Source of the DNA: Streptomyces hayashii
GTDB lineage: Bacteria > Actinomycetota > Actinomycetes > Streptomycetales > Streptomycetaceae
NCBI RefSeq assembly: GCF_024539815.1
Contig: NZ_JAHHIU010000126.1
Span: forward strand, 1-41,491
Reading direction: 5' to 3'
DNA: 41,491 bases
A program made the position numbers and the translations under genes. Position 1 is the first letter of the stretch. Each line of letters begins with the position of its first letter. This document shows, one piece after another, positions 26,250 through 34,384 of this stretch. The notes under the pieces are model-generated. The model saw nothing but the letters and a program-made list of their open reading frames with translations. It searched no databases and had not been told where the DNA came from.

Positions 26250-26336
26250 TTAGCGAGCCTCCTCGTACACGAAGTACCTGTGCGCGTATGGGTGCGCGTC
26301 CTGCTGCGGGTCGAAGTTGTCGGGAACGACGCTCAC
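26250..26336 (-). CDS. Small ORF, 28 aa, wedged between prmC and sua5
   Basis: A GTG at 26336 overlaps the prmC stop (GTGA) and opens a 28-codon frame encoding M-S-V-V-P-D-N-F-D-P-Q-Q-D-A-H-P-Y-A-H-R-Y-F-V-Y-E-E-A-R, written spaced as key residues. The TAA stop abuts the sua5 ATG (TAAATG). The frame fills the gap between the two genes, and its last codons (GAG GAG GCT CGC) provide the sua5 ribosome-binding site. The ribosome-binding signal is only AGGG. It is aromatic and acidic, with no membrane segment. It may be a real microprotein or a coupling peptide that carries ribosomes from prmC to sua5. I know no named family. Confidence 0.5.
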   Translation of the reverse strand: MSVVPDNFDPQQDAHPYAHRYFVYEEAR

Positions 26337-27214
26337 GGCATCGCCCTGCGGGCGGTGGCGAAGCGCGGCCGGTTGTTGAGGTCGGGGTGGTCGGCGGCGT
26401 CGGCCCAGCCCCGCTCCTCGGTGAAGATCCACGGCACCTGGCCGCCCTGGGTGTCGGCGTGCTCGATGACGACGACGCCGCCCGGGCGCAGCAGCCGGTG
26501 CGCGGTGCGCTCGATGCCACGGATCAGGTCGAGGCCGTCCTCGCCGGAGAACAGGGCGAGTTCGGGGTCGTAGTCCCGGGCCTCGGGGGCGACGTACTCC
26601 CACTCGGTGAGCGGGATGTACGGCGGGTTGGAGACGACCAGGTCGACCTGGCCGTCGAGGTCCCGGAAGGCGTCCAGGGCGTCTCCCTGCCGCAGGTCGA
26701 CCCTGGACCCTTCCATGTTCTTGCGCGTCCACCGCAGGGCGTCCTCGGACAGCTCCACGGCGTGCACGCGGGAGCGCGGCACCTCCTGGGCGAGGGCGAG
26801 CGCGATGGCGCCGCTGCCGGTGCACAGGTCGACGATCCGGGGCTCGACGACGTCCATGGCGCGCACGGCGTCTATGGCCCAGCCGACGACCGACTCGGTC
26901 TCGGGACGCGGCACGAAGACCCCGGGGCCCACCTGGAGCTCCAGGTACCGGAAGAACGCCCGTCCGGTGATGTGCTGGAGCGGCTCGCGCTGCTCGCGAC
27001 GGGCGATGACCTCCCAGTAGCGGGCGTCGAAGTCGGAGTCCTGCACGGAGTGGAGCTGACCGCGCTTCACACCGTGCACGAACGCGGCGAGTTCCTCCGC
27101 GTCGTTGCGCGGCGAGGGCACGCCGGCGTCGGCCAGCCGCTGGGTGGCCTGAGCTACCTCAGCGAGCAGCAGACTGCGGGGGCTCGGGGGGCGTCCCCCA
27201 AATGATTGCTGCAC
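26333..27214 (-). CDS. prmC: Peptide chain release factor N5-glutamine methyltransferase
   Basis: This 293-aa SAM-dependent enzyme methylates the Gln of the GGQ motif in release factors, including RF1 encoded just upstream. The N-terminal helical substrate domain (to about residue 90) ends in R-E-P-L-Q-H-I-T-G-R-A-F-F. The Rossmann SAM motif is I-V-D-L-C-T-G-S-G-A-I-A-L-A near residue 130, and the catalytic NPPY motif is V-V-S-N-P-P-Y-I-P near residue 195. GTG 27214 is chosen because GGAGG lies six bases upstream. This adds about 15 residues (QQSFGGRPPSPRS) before the usual LLLAEVAQA start. It lies 53 bp after prfA. Confidence 0.94.
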   Translation of the reverse strand: MQQSFGGRPPSPRSLLLAEVAQATQRLADAGVPSPRNDAEELAAFVHGVKRGQLHSVQDSDFDARYWEVIARREQREPLQHITGRAFFRYLELQVGPGVFVPRPETESVVGWAIDAVRAMDVVEPRIVDLCTGSGAIALALAQEVPRSRVHAVELSEDALRWTRKNMEGSRVDLRQGDALDAFRDLDGQVDLVVSNPPYIPLTEWEYVAPEARDYDPELALFSGEDGLDLIRGIERTAHRLLRPGGVVVIEHADTQGGQVPWIFTEERGWADAADHPDLNNRPRFATARRAMP

Positions 27215-27267
27215 GCGCGTCCTCCGTGTCGTACTCGTCGTGCGTACGTCCTACATCGCCACGTCGC

Positions 27268-28344
27268 CTACGCGGCTGCGAGCTTGGCGGCCGAGTCCGC
27301 GTCGACGCACGCCTGGATCACCGCGTCGAGGTCGCCGTCCAGGACCTGGTCCAGGTTGTACGACTTGAAGCCGACCCGGTGGTCCGAGATGCGGTTCTCC
27401 GGGAAGTTGTACGTGCGGATCTTCTCGGAGCGGTCGACGGTGCGGACCTGGCTGCGGCGGGCGTCGGCGGCCTCCCGCTCCGCTTCCTCCTGCGCCGCCG
27501 CCAGCAGCCTGGAGCGCAGGATACGCATCGCCTGCTCCTTGTTCTGCAGCTGGCTCTTCTCGTTCTGGCAGGAGGCGACGACTCCGGTGGGCAGGTGCGT
27601 GATGCGCACGGCGGAGTCGGTGGTGTTGACGGACTGCCCGCCTGGGCCCGAGGACCGGTACACGTCGATGCGCAGATCGTTGGCGTTGATCTCGACGTCG
27701 ACCTCCTCGGCCTCGGGCGTCACGAGCACACCGGCCGCGGAGGTGTGGATCCGCCCCTGGGACTCGGTCGCGGGCACGCGCTGCACCCGGTGCACGCCGC
27801 CCTCGTACTTCATGCGCGCCCACACGCCCTGTCCGGGCTCGGTCGCGCCCTGGCCGCCCTTGGTCTTCACGGCGACCTGGACGTCCTTGTAGCCGCCCAG
27901 CTCGGACTCGGTGGCGTCGATGATCTCGGTCTTCCAGCCGACGCGCTCGGCGTAGCGCAGGTACATGCGCAGCAGGTCTCCGGCGAACAGGGCCGACTCG
28001 TCGCCGCCCGCGCCGGCCTTGATCTCCAGGATGACGTCCTTGTCGTCGGACGGGTCCCGGGGCACGAGCAGCAGCCGCAGCTTCTCGGTGAGCTCCTCGC
28101 GCTGCTTCTCCAGCTCCTTGACCTCGGCCGCGAAGTCGGGGTCGTCGGCGGCGAATTCGCGTGCGGTCTCGACGTCGTCGCCGGTCTGCTTCCAGGAGCG
28201 GTAGGTGCCGACGATCGGGGTCAGCTCGGCGTAGCGCTTGTTCAGCTTGCGCGCGTTGGCCTGGTCGGCGTGGACCGACGGGTCGGCGAGCTGCTTCTCC
28301 AGGTCGGCGTGCTCTCCGAGCAACTCCTCGACGGCCTCGAACAT
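27268..28344 (-). CDS. prfA: Peptide chain release factor 1
   Basis: This 358-aa factor recognises UAA and UAG stop codons and triggers peptide release. ATG 28344 (MFEAVEELLGEHADLEK) is the conserved start; the open frame upstream has no support. The codon-reading P-A-T tripeptide is in R-V-P-A-T-E-S-Q-G-R-I-H-T-S, and the catalytic GGQ in R-S-S-G-P-G-G-Q-S-V-N-T-T near residue 232. The C-terminal R-T-Y-N-F-P-E-N-R-I-S-D-H-R-V motif is typical. prmC follows, so modifier and target are co-transcribed. An intrinsic terminator after rpmE lies just upstream, implying a separate promoter or read-through. Confidence 0.97.
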   Translation of the reverse strand: MFEAVEELLGEHADLEKQLADPSVHADQANARKLNKRYAELTPIVGTYRSWKQTGDDVETAREFAADDPDFAAEVKELEKQREELTEKLRLLLVPRDPSDDKDVILEIKAGAGGDESALFAGDLLRMYLRYAERVGWKTEIIDATESELGGYKDVQVAVKTKGGQGATEPGQGVWARMKYEGGVHRVQRVPATESQGRIHTSAAGVLVTPEAEEVDVEINANDLRIDVYRSSGPGGQSVNTTDSAVRITHLPTGVVASCQNEKSQLQNKEQAMRILRSRLLAAAQEEAEREAADARRSQVRTVDRSEKIRTYNFPENRISDHRVGFKSYNLDQVLDGDLDAVIQACVDADSAAKLAAA

Positions 28345-28387
28345 GGTGGGCTCCTGAATGACGAACGTGGGGGAAGGGCGGGCGACC

Positions 28388-28439
28388 AAAAACGCCGGTC
28401 CCGGCGTGCCCCGGACGGGGACACTGCCGTGGACCGGCG
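28388..28439 (-). terminator. Intrinsic terminator of rpmE
   Basis: On the minus strand CGCCGGTCC (28439-28431) pairs with GGACCGGCG (28401-28393), enclosing a second smaller hairpin. The stem is followed directly by five T (28392-28388). The stem starts 12 nt after the rpmE stop. It is one of the few classic U-tailed terminators in the window and separates rpmE from prfA. Confidence 0.85.
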
Positions 28440-28451
28440 AAGAGGGGCTCG

Positions 28452-28676
28452 CTACTTCGTGGAGCCGGCGGCGGCCTTGCCGAAGCGGGCCTCGAAGCGG
28501 GCCACACGGCCACCGGTGTCGAGGATCTTCTGCTTGCCCGTGTAGAACGGGTGGCACTCGGAGCAGACGTCGGCGCGGATGTTGCCGCCCTCGATCGTGC
28601 TGCGGGTGGTGAACGACGCGCCACAGGTGCAGCTGACCTGCGTCTCGACGTACTCGGGGTGAATGTCGCGCTTCAA
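28452..28676 (-). CDS. rpmE: 50S ribosomal protein L31 (zinc-binding type)
   Basis: This 74-aa large-subunit protein starts at TTG 28676, five bases after AGGAG. The start K-R-D-I-H-P-E-Y is the family signature. Cys at C-T-C-G and C-S-E-C-H form the zinc site, so this is the C+ form that is replaced by a zinc-free paralogue (controlled by Zur) during zinc starvation. The paralogue is not in the window. F-Y-T-G-K-Q-K-I-L-D-T-G-G-R-V is also typical. Confidence 0.97.
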   Translation of the reverse strand: MKRDIHPEYVETQVSCTCGASFTTRSTIEGGNIRADVCSECHPFYTGKQKILDTGGRVARFEARFGKAAAGSTK

Positions 28677-28829
28677 GGTGTCTCCTAGTTTCGGGAGGGC
28701 GCCGGGTCGCTGCCGCGGGATACGGCGAGCGTGAACCGGAGCCGACGTACCAGTCTGCCAGGACTGGCCGCATCCCCCAAAACCGGGGGGTGGGGCGATC
28801 TATTCCCCGCGGCCCGCCGGGCCCGGCCG

Positions 28830-28968
28830 GCCCCTGCGGCCCAGGCCGCCCCTCACGCCCGCAGAACGAGCCCAGGACGGCCCCGGAGCGGCCTCGGAGC
28901 GGCCCCAGGAGGCCCCAGGAGGACCCCAGACGGCCTCACGACGGCCCCAGGGCGACGTCACCACGGCC
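28830..28968. repeat. Degenerate short GC-rich repeats in the rpmE-LCP gap
   Basis: About 140 bp built from loose variants of a 9-11 bp word (ACGGCCCCAG, GCGGCCTCGG, AGGCCCCAGG, ACGGCCTCAC) fill the 292-bp gap between the rpmE start and the LCP stop. No gene is visible. It looks like replication-slippage material, and the rpmE promoter is expected between it and 28677. Confidence 0.6.
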
Positions 28969-30108
28969 TCAGGACGACGTGACGACCCCGGCCGCCTCGC
29001 CCGTCGCGTTGCCCGTGGTGGCCGCCTTCGGGATGGGCCGGTCGTTCTTCAGGGCCGCCCAGACCTGCTTGGCCTTCGCCTCCGAGACGATGACCCGGTT
29101 GGGGTTGGACGGGTCGTACAGGACCGGCATCGTGACCATGTTCATGTTGGTCGCGCTGATGCCCTTGAGGCCGTTCGCGAAGGACATCAGGGAGTTCAGC
29201 GAGCCGAGGTGGGAGTCGGTCGTGACGGCCTTGGTGGCGGTGTCGGCGAGGTCGTACAGCTTCGTCCCGCTGGTGAACAGGCCGACGTGCTTGACCTGGT
29301 CGACGAGCGCCTTGATGAAGGCCTGCTGGAGCTGGATGCGCCCGAGGTCGGAGCCGTCGCCCACGCCGTGCCGGGTGCGGACCAGACCGAGGGCCTGTTC
29401 GCCGTCGAGGGTGTGCGTGCCGGCCTTGAGGTCCAGATGGCTGTCGGGGTCCTTGATGGCCTTCGTCGTGGTGACCGGGACGCCGCCCAGCTCGTCGATG
29501 AGCTTCTCGAACCCGGAGAAGTCGACTTCGAGGTAGTGGTCCATACGGACGCCGCTGATCGACTCCACCGTCTTCACGGCGCAGGCCGCGCCGCCCGTCG
29601 AGTACGCCGAGTTGAACATCACGCCACGCGCGGCCCCGTGCGCGACGCCCTTGGCGTCCGTGCAGGCGGGACGGTCGATGAGGGTGTCGCGCGGAACGGA
29701 GACCACGCTCGCCTTCTTGTGGCCCTTGTACAGGTGGATGATCATCGCCGTGTCGGAGCGGGCGCTGCCGTCGTCGGCGCCGCCGCCCAGCTTTTTGTTG
29801 GCGCCGGAGCGGGTGTCCGAGCCGAGGACCAGGATGTTCTCGGAGCCGTTGTCGGCCTTGGTGGGCCGGTCCGTGCCCAGCGCCTGGTCGATGTCGACGC
29901 TCTTGATGTTCCCGTTGAGCTTGAAGTACAGGTAGCCCACTCCGGTGCCGCCCAGCACCACGATGCCCGCGGCGGTCCATGCGGCGATCAGCAGCCCCTT
30001 GCGCCTGCCCCGCTGCTTGCGGTGGCGCGGGCCCTTACTGCCGTCGGCCCCGCTCGTTGTGCCGTCCTCACCCGGTATGCCGGGTTCCGGCGTGCTCTCG
30101 GCGGACAC
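28969..30108 (-). CDS. LytR-CpsA-Psr (LCP) family glycopolymer ligase
   Basis: This 379-aa membrane-anchored enzyme attaches undecaprenyl-linked glycopolymers to peptidoglycan. A basic cytoplasmic N-terminus (about 24-37, R-H-R-K-Q-R-G-R-R-K) precedes one membrane helix (about 39-62), and the catalytic LCP domain lies outside (about 85-340). Family residues are G-S-D-T-R near residue 96, R-S-D-T-A-M-I near 116, the Arg pair region S-V-V-S-V-P-R-D-T near 138, and G-L-V-R-T-R-H near 245. It is often misnamed a LytR transcriptional regulator. A functional link with the WecA-type gene at 21981-23336, which starts such polymers, is likely. Confidence 0.92.
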   Translation of the reverse strand: MSAESTPEPGIPGEDGTTSGADGSKGPRHRKQRGRRKGLLIAAWTAAGIVVLGGTGVGYLYFKLNGNIKSVDIDQALGTDRPTKADNGSENILVLGSDTRSGANKKLGGGADDGSARSDTAMIIHLYKGHKKASVVSVPRDTLIDRPACTDAKGVAHGAARGVMFNSAYSTGGAACAVKTVESISGVRMDHYLEVDFSGFEKLIDELGGVPVTTTKAIKDPDSHLDLKAGTHTLDGEQALGLVRTRHGVGDGSDLGRIQLQQAFIKALVDQVKHVGLFTSGTKLYDLADTATKAVTTDSHLGSLNSLMSFANGLKGISATNMNMVTMPVLYDPSNPNRVIVSEAKAKQVWAALKNDRPIPKAATTGNATGEAAGVVTSS

Positions 30109-30224
30109 TTCGCTCCTTTTTGTCGCGCGACCTCACTATCGTCACTCCGCCAGGACAGACGGGGAAACTCAGGACAGGGTTGCACATCACCGCATGCGCC
30201 CCCTGCCGCGTACGACATGCGGAA

Positions 30225-30254
30225 GGGCCGCCCCCGTGGTACAGGAGGCGGCCC
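30225..30254 (-). terminator. Possible terminator of the trypsin-like protease gene
   Basis: GGGCCGCC (30225-30232) pairs with GGCGGCCC (30247-30254) across 14 nt, 33 bp after the protease stop and 117 bp before the LCP start. There is no T-run on the minus strand. Confidence 0.5.
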
Positions 30255-30286
30255 CGAGGGTTCCGCGACAGGCGCGGAGCACGGCA

Positions 30287-32071
30287 TCAGCCGAAGAGGT
30301 TGAACGCTCCCCAGCCGGTGCCGATCTTGACGCGTGCGCTGAACGGCGCGGTGGCGACACCGCGGCCCTGGTACAGCCAGAGCACGCCCGCGCTGTCCTT
30401 CACGACCAGGTCGGCCTTGCCGTCACCGCTGATGTCGCCGGTGCCGGCGTAGGCGCTGAACGACCATCCCGTTCCGACCTTGGTCCGCGCTCCGAAGGGC
30501 GCCGAGGCGACCCCGCGGCCCGGGTACAGCCAGAGCACGCCGGAGCTGTCCCGCGCGAGCAGGTCGGCCTTGCCGTCGTTGGTGTAGTCGCCCTTGCCCG
30601 TGATGGTCATCACGCCCCAGCCGCTGCCGACCTTGACGCGCGACCCGAAGGTCCCGTTGCCCTTGCCCGGGTAGACCCACAGGACGCCGGAGCTGTCCTG
30701 GGCGATCAGGTCGGGCAGAGCGTCGCCGGTGAGGTCGCCGGGGATCTGGAGGTTCTTCATGGCGTTCCAGCCGCTGCCGACGCGGTGCTCGACATAGGTG
30801 TCGACGCCGTCGAACGCGAACCAGTACAGGACGCCGTCCAGGGTGCGGAACAGGTAGTCCTGGTAGGAGTCCCGGTTCAGGTCGGCCTGCCGGACGAGGT
30901 TGACCCCGCCCCAGTCACCGAGCGAGGCACGGCGGCCCAGCCACGGCGACTTGCCGAGGGCGTAGTACTCGTAGCCCGTGCCCGCGGACGTGCGGGCGAA
31001 CAGGTCCGCCTTGCCGTCGAAGTCCAGGTCGGTGTCGTCGATGCGCGCGTTGAGCGCACCGACGTAGGACCGGGTCTTGGCGTAGACGCTGTACGCGCCG
31101 CTCTCGACGCAGTCCGTGACGCCCCAGGAGACGACGCCGGCGATGCGGCCGTTGACCACGAGCGGGCCGCCGGAGTCCCCGTTGCAGGGGCTGACGGTGC
31201 CGGCGTCCTGCCCGGAGGCGGGGTTGCCGGCGCAGACCATCTGGCCCGCCACGAAGTCGCCCGGGAAGCGCGTCGAGCAGCTGGAGTCCGCCCGCATGGG
31301 GACGGTCGCCTTCCGCAGCGTCAGGGAGATGTCCTGGTTGGCGGAGCTGGTGCGCCCCCAGCCGTACACCACCGCAGGCGTGCCGGCGTTGTAGGACACG
31401 GTGTCGGAGCTCGACGTGACCTGGAGCGTCTTGTAGGGCAGCGCCTGGTTCAGCGTCAGGACCGCGAAGTCCCCGCCCCTGGGCGCGCCCTCGACCACCT
31501 GGTACGTCGGGTTGACCCACTGACGCCACACGGCGACGGCCGTGCCGCCGTGCAGGCCGGTGTCGTCCGGCAGCTGGGTGGTGCCGCCGACGACGGTGCC
31601 GTGCTTCGACCAGTCCAGCCCGGCCACGCAGTGCGCGGCGGTGAGGACCTTCGCCGGCGCCACCAGGGTGCCGCCGCAGAAGTAGCCCTCGTCGTCGGAG
31701 GTGTCCGCGGTGCCCTTGTCGTCGAAGTAGTGCAGCTGCACCATCCACGGCGCCTCGGCGAGCGTGGCGCCGGTGCCGCCGATGATCTTCGGGTCGACCG
31801 TGGAGGACGAGGCCTTGGGGCTCTCGGCGGCTCCGGGCGTCCCCGTCGGCTCGGTGGCGGTTTCGTCGCCGAGCGTCTTCTGGGCCCCCTCGACGCGCTT
31901 GAGCAGTTCGGCCTGAGAGGGGCTGGGCAGCTCCTTGGCCGCGTGCGGAGCCGGGAGCGGAGCCGTGTCGGCCGCCTCGGCCGGCATGGCCGTGAGAACC
32001 GCGCTTCCCAGCGCGAATGCGGCGGCTGCCGCGGGAAGAGCTCTGCGAGCTCTTCGAGAAGTTGATGTCAC
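30287..32071 (-). CDS. Secreted trypsin-like serine protease with C-terminal FG-GAP/VCBS repeats
   Basis: This 594-aa secreted protein starts at GTG 32071, with AGGAG seven bases upstream. Layout: signal peptide 1-34 (RRARRALPAAAAAFALG ... AEA); a Ser/Pro/Glu-rich pro-region to about residue 95; and a family S1 domain that would mature at I96-I-G-G. The triad is His147 (T-A-A-H-C), Asp201 (G-G-D-F-A-V-L) and Ser300 (G-D-S-G-G-P). Residues about 345-594 hold FG-GAP/VCBS-type units with D-x-D-x-D/N-G calcium-like loops (D-L-D-F-D-G-K-A-D, D-I-S-G-D-G-K-A-D) and repeated V-L-W-L-Y-P-G-R-G. They fold as a propeller for binding surfaces or polymers. It stands between rho and the LCP gene, where I remember no protease in S. 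coelicolor, so it may be a lineage-specific insertion. Confidence 0.92.
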   Translation of the reverse strand: MTSTSRRARRALPAAAAAFALGSAVLTAMPAEAADTAPLPAPHAAKELPSPSQAELLKRVEGAQKTLGDETATEPTGTPGAAESPKASSSTVDPKIIGGTGATLAEAPWMVQLHYFDDKGTADTSDDEGYFCGGTLVAPAKVLTAAHCVAGLDWSKHGTVVGGTTQLPDDTGLHGGTAVAVWRQWVNPTYQVVEGAPRGGDFAVLTLNQALPYKTLQVTSSSDTVSYNAGTPAVVYGWGRTSSANQDISLTLRKATVPMRADSSCSTRFPGDFVAGQMVCAGNPASGQDAGTVSPCNGDSGGPLVVNGRIAGVVSWGVTDCVESGAYSVYAKTRSYVGALNARIDDTDLDFDGKADLFARTSAGTGYEYYALGKSPWLGRRASLGDWGGVNLVRQADLNRDSYQDYLFRTLDGVLYWFAFDGVDTYVEHRVGSGWNAMKNLQIPGDLTGDALPDLIAQDSSGVLWVYPGKGNGTFGSRVKVGSGWGVMTITGKGDYTNDGKADLLARDSSGVLWLYPGRGVASAPFGARTKVGTGWSFSAYAGTGDISGDGKADLVVKDSAGVLWLYQGRGVATAPFSARVKIGTGWGAFNLFG

Positions 32072-32266
32072 TCAGAATCTCCTGTCGAAGGACAGTACGG
32101 TGCCGCATGCGCATGTCACACACGCGTGCGTCACCAAGCGATGGCGCTCGACGGAGAGAGAATCGACCCACGGGTGCGGGACCGCCGGAAGGCAGCCCGC
32201 AGCTCTCAGTGGGCGCATTAGAAAATACGTTCCCCCCCACGACTGCTCGATGAGCTTACAGCGCAC

Positions 32267-32302
32267 AAGTCCGCCCCGTCACTTGGGTAACGGGGCGGAC
32301 TT
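32267..32302 (-). terminator. Terminator of rho
   Basis: AAGTCCGCCCCGT (32267-32279) and its exact complement (32290-32302) form a 13-bp stem with a 10-nt loop, 31 bp after the rho stop. On the minus strand the downstream sequence is not U-rich. Confidence 0.75.
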
Positions 32303-32332
32303 GGCAATGCTTCGGCGATATGCGGCCAGGAC

Positions 32333-34384
32333 TCAGTCGTTGTTGCCGGGCGACGGCGTCGTCTTCTGGATCTGGAGCAGGAACTCGCCGTTCGACTTCG
32401 TCTGCTTCATCTTGTCGAGCAGCAACTCGATCGCCTGCTGCTGGTCGAGCGCGTGCAGCACCCGGCGCAGCTTCCAGACGACGGCCAGCTCGTCGTTGCC
32501 GAGCAGGATCTCTTCCTTGCGGGTGCCGGACGCGTCCACGTCCACCGCCGGGAAGATGCGCTTGTCGGCGAGCTTGCGGTCGAGCTTGAGCTCCATGTTG
32601 CCGGTGCCCTTGAACTCCTCGAAGATCACCTCGTCCATGCGGGACCCGGTGTCCACCAGCGCGGTGGCGAGGATGGTCAGCGAACCGCCGTCCTCGATGT
32701 TGCGGGCCGCACCGAAGAAGCGCTTCGGCGGGTACAGGGCGGTCGAGTCGACACCACCGGACAGGATGCGGCCGGAGGCGGGCGCCGCGAGGTTGTACGC
32801 ACGGCCCAGACGCGTGATCGAGTCGAGCAGCACGACGACGTCGTGGCCCAGCTCCACCAGGCGCTTGGCGCGCTCGATGGCGAGCTCGGCGACCGTGGTG
32901 TGGTCCTCGGCGGGGCGGTCGAAGGTCGAGGAGATGACCTCGCCCTTGACCGACCGCTGCATGTCGGTGACCTCTTCCGGACGCTCGTCGACCAGGACGA
33001 CCATCAGGTGGCACTCGGGGTTGTTGTGCGTGATCGCGTTGGCGATCGCCTGCATGATCATGGTCTTGCCGGTCTTCGGCGGGGCCACGATCAGACCGCG
33101 CTGGCCCTTGCCGATCGGCGACACGAGGTCGATGATCCGGGTCGTCAGCACGCCCGGGTCCGTCTCCAGGCGGAGGCGGTCCTGCGGGTAGAGCGGGGTC
33201 AGCTTGTTGAACTCCGGTCGCCCGCGCCCGGAGTCGGGCGCCATGCCGTTGGTGGAGTCCAGCCGGACCAGCGCGTTGAACTTCTCGCGGCGCTCGCCGT
33301 CCTTGGGCTGACGCACCGCTCCGGTGACGTGGTCGCCCTTGCGCAGGCCGTTCTTGCGGACCTGGGCGAGCGAGACGTACACGTCGTTGGGGCCGGGCAG
33401 GTAGCCCGACGTCCGGATGAACGCGTAGTTGTCGAGGATGTCCAGGATGCCCGCGACGGGGATCAGGACGTCGTCGTCGGCGAGCTGCGGCTCGGCGGCG
33501 CCGATCTCGTCGCGCCCACGGCGGCCACGGCGGTCGCGGTAACGGCCGCGACGGCCACGCCGGCCGCCCTCGAAGTCGTCGTCGTCCTGCGGGCCGTTGT
33601 CGCGCTGCTGGCGGTCCTGGCGGCCGCCGCTCTGCTGCTGGCCCTGCTGCTGACCGCCGCGCTGCTGCTGGCCGCCCTGCTGCTCGTCGCCCTTGCGACG
33701 GTCGCCGCCGCGGTCACCACGGTCACCACGGTCGTTGCGGTCACCGCGCTCGCGGCCGCGCTCACGGCGGTCGCGACGACGGCCCTCGGCGCCGTCGGCG
33801 TCACCGCGGGCGTCGCCCTGCGGCTGGCCCTGGGCCTCGGTCTGCGCCGGAGCGGCCGCCTCGGTCTTCGCGGCGGTCTTCGCCTCGGCGACGACCGTCT
33901 CCGGGCTGCCCGCGTCGGCGGTGGCGCGGCGACGACGGCGCTCGGCGGGGGCTTCGCCGCCCGCCGGCTGGCCGGGGATCTCGATCTGCTGCTGGGCCAC
34001 GGCCTTCTCGGCGGCGGCCTCGGCCGGGGCTGCGTCCGCCTTCTTCTCGGCGGCCTCGCCCGTGCGCGCCTTGGAGGTGGCGCGGCGCTTGGGCTTGGTC
34101 TCGGCGGCGTCGGCCGCGGCAGTCGCCTTCGCGGGGGCGGCTGCGCCTCCCCCGGCCTGCGCCTCCTTGATGACCTCGATCAGCTGGCTCTTGCGCATCC
34201 GCGCCGTGCCCCTGATGCCGAGTCCGGATGCGACCTGCTGCAGCTCGGCCAGCACCATGCCGTCGAGGCCGGTACCGCGGCGCCGCCGCGAGCCCGCACC
34301 GCTGGCAGGCGCGGAGGCGTCCGTGGCGGGCGCGGCAGCGGTCTCCTCGACACGTGCGCCCATCAGATCGGTGGTGTCGCTCAC
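32333..34384 (-). CDS. rho: Transcription termination factor Rho
   Basis: This 683-aa hexameric RNA helicase ends transcription of untranslated RNA. GTG 34384 begins MSDTTDLMGARVEE. The SAP-like Rho_N domain lies at about 40-75 (L-D-G-M-V-L-A-E-L-Q-Q-V-A). A disordered insertion at about 76-300, first Ala/Lys-rich and then Arg/Gly/Asp/Gln-rich, is much longer than in E. coli Rho (419 aa) and typical of actinobacteria. The RNA-binding domain follows (Y-A-F-I-R-T-S-G-Y-L-P-G-P-N-D-V-Y-V). The Walker A loop is A-P-P-K-T-G-K-T-M-I, and the secondary RNA site reads A-R-G-like in N-L-A-A-P-A-S-G-R-I-L-S-G-G. The bicyclomycin-site residues look normal. A 405-bp leader precedes it. Confidence 0.97.
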   Translation of the reverse strand: MSDTTDLMGARVEETAAAPATDASAPASGAGSRRRRGTGLDGMVLAELQQVASGLGIRGTARMRKSQLIEVIKEAQAGGGAAAPAKATAAADAAETKPKRRATSKARTGEAAEKKADAAPAEAAAEKAVAQQQIEIPGQPAGGEAPAERRRRRATADAGSPETVVAEAKTAAKTEAAAPAQTEAQGQPQGDARGDADGAEGRRRDRRERGRERGDRNDRGDRGDRGGDRRKGDEQQGGQQQRGGQQQGQQQSGGRQDRQQRDNGPQDDDDFEGGRRGRRGRYRDRRGRRGRDEIGAAEPQLADDDVLIPVAGILDILDNYAFIRTSGYLPGPNDVYVSLAQVRKNGLRKGDHVTGAVRQPKDGERREKFNALVRLDSTNGMAPDSGRGRPEFNKLTPLYPQDRLRLETDPGVLTTRIIDLVSPIGKGQRGLIVAPPKTGKTMIMQAIANAITHNNPECHLMVVLVDERPEEVTDMQRSVKGEVISSTFDRPAEDHTTVAELAIERAKRLVELGHDVVVLLDSITRLGRAYNLAAPASGRILSGGVDSTALYPPKRFFGAARNIEDGGSLTILATALVDTGSRMDEVIFEEFKGTGNMELKLDRKLADKRIFPAVDVDASGTRKEEILLGNDELAVVWKLRRVLHALDQQQAIELLLDKMKQTKSNGEFLLQIQKTTPSPGNND

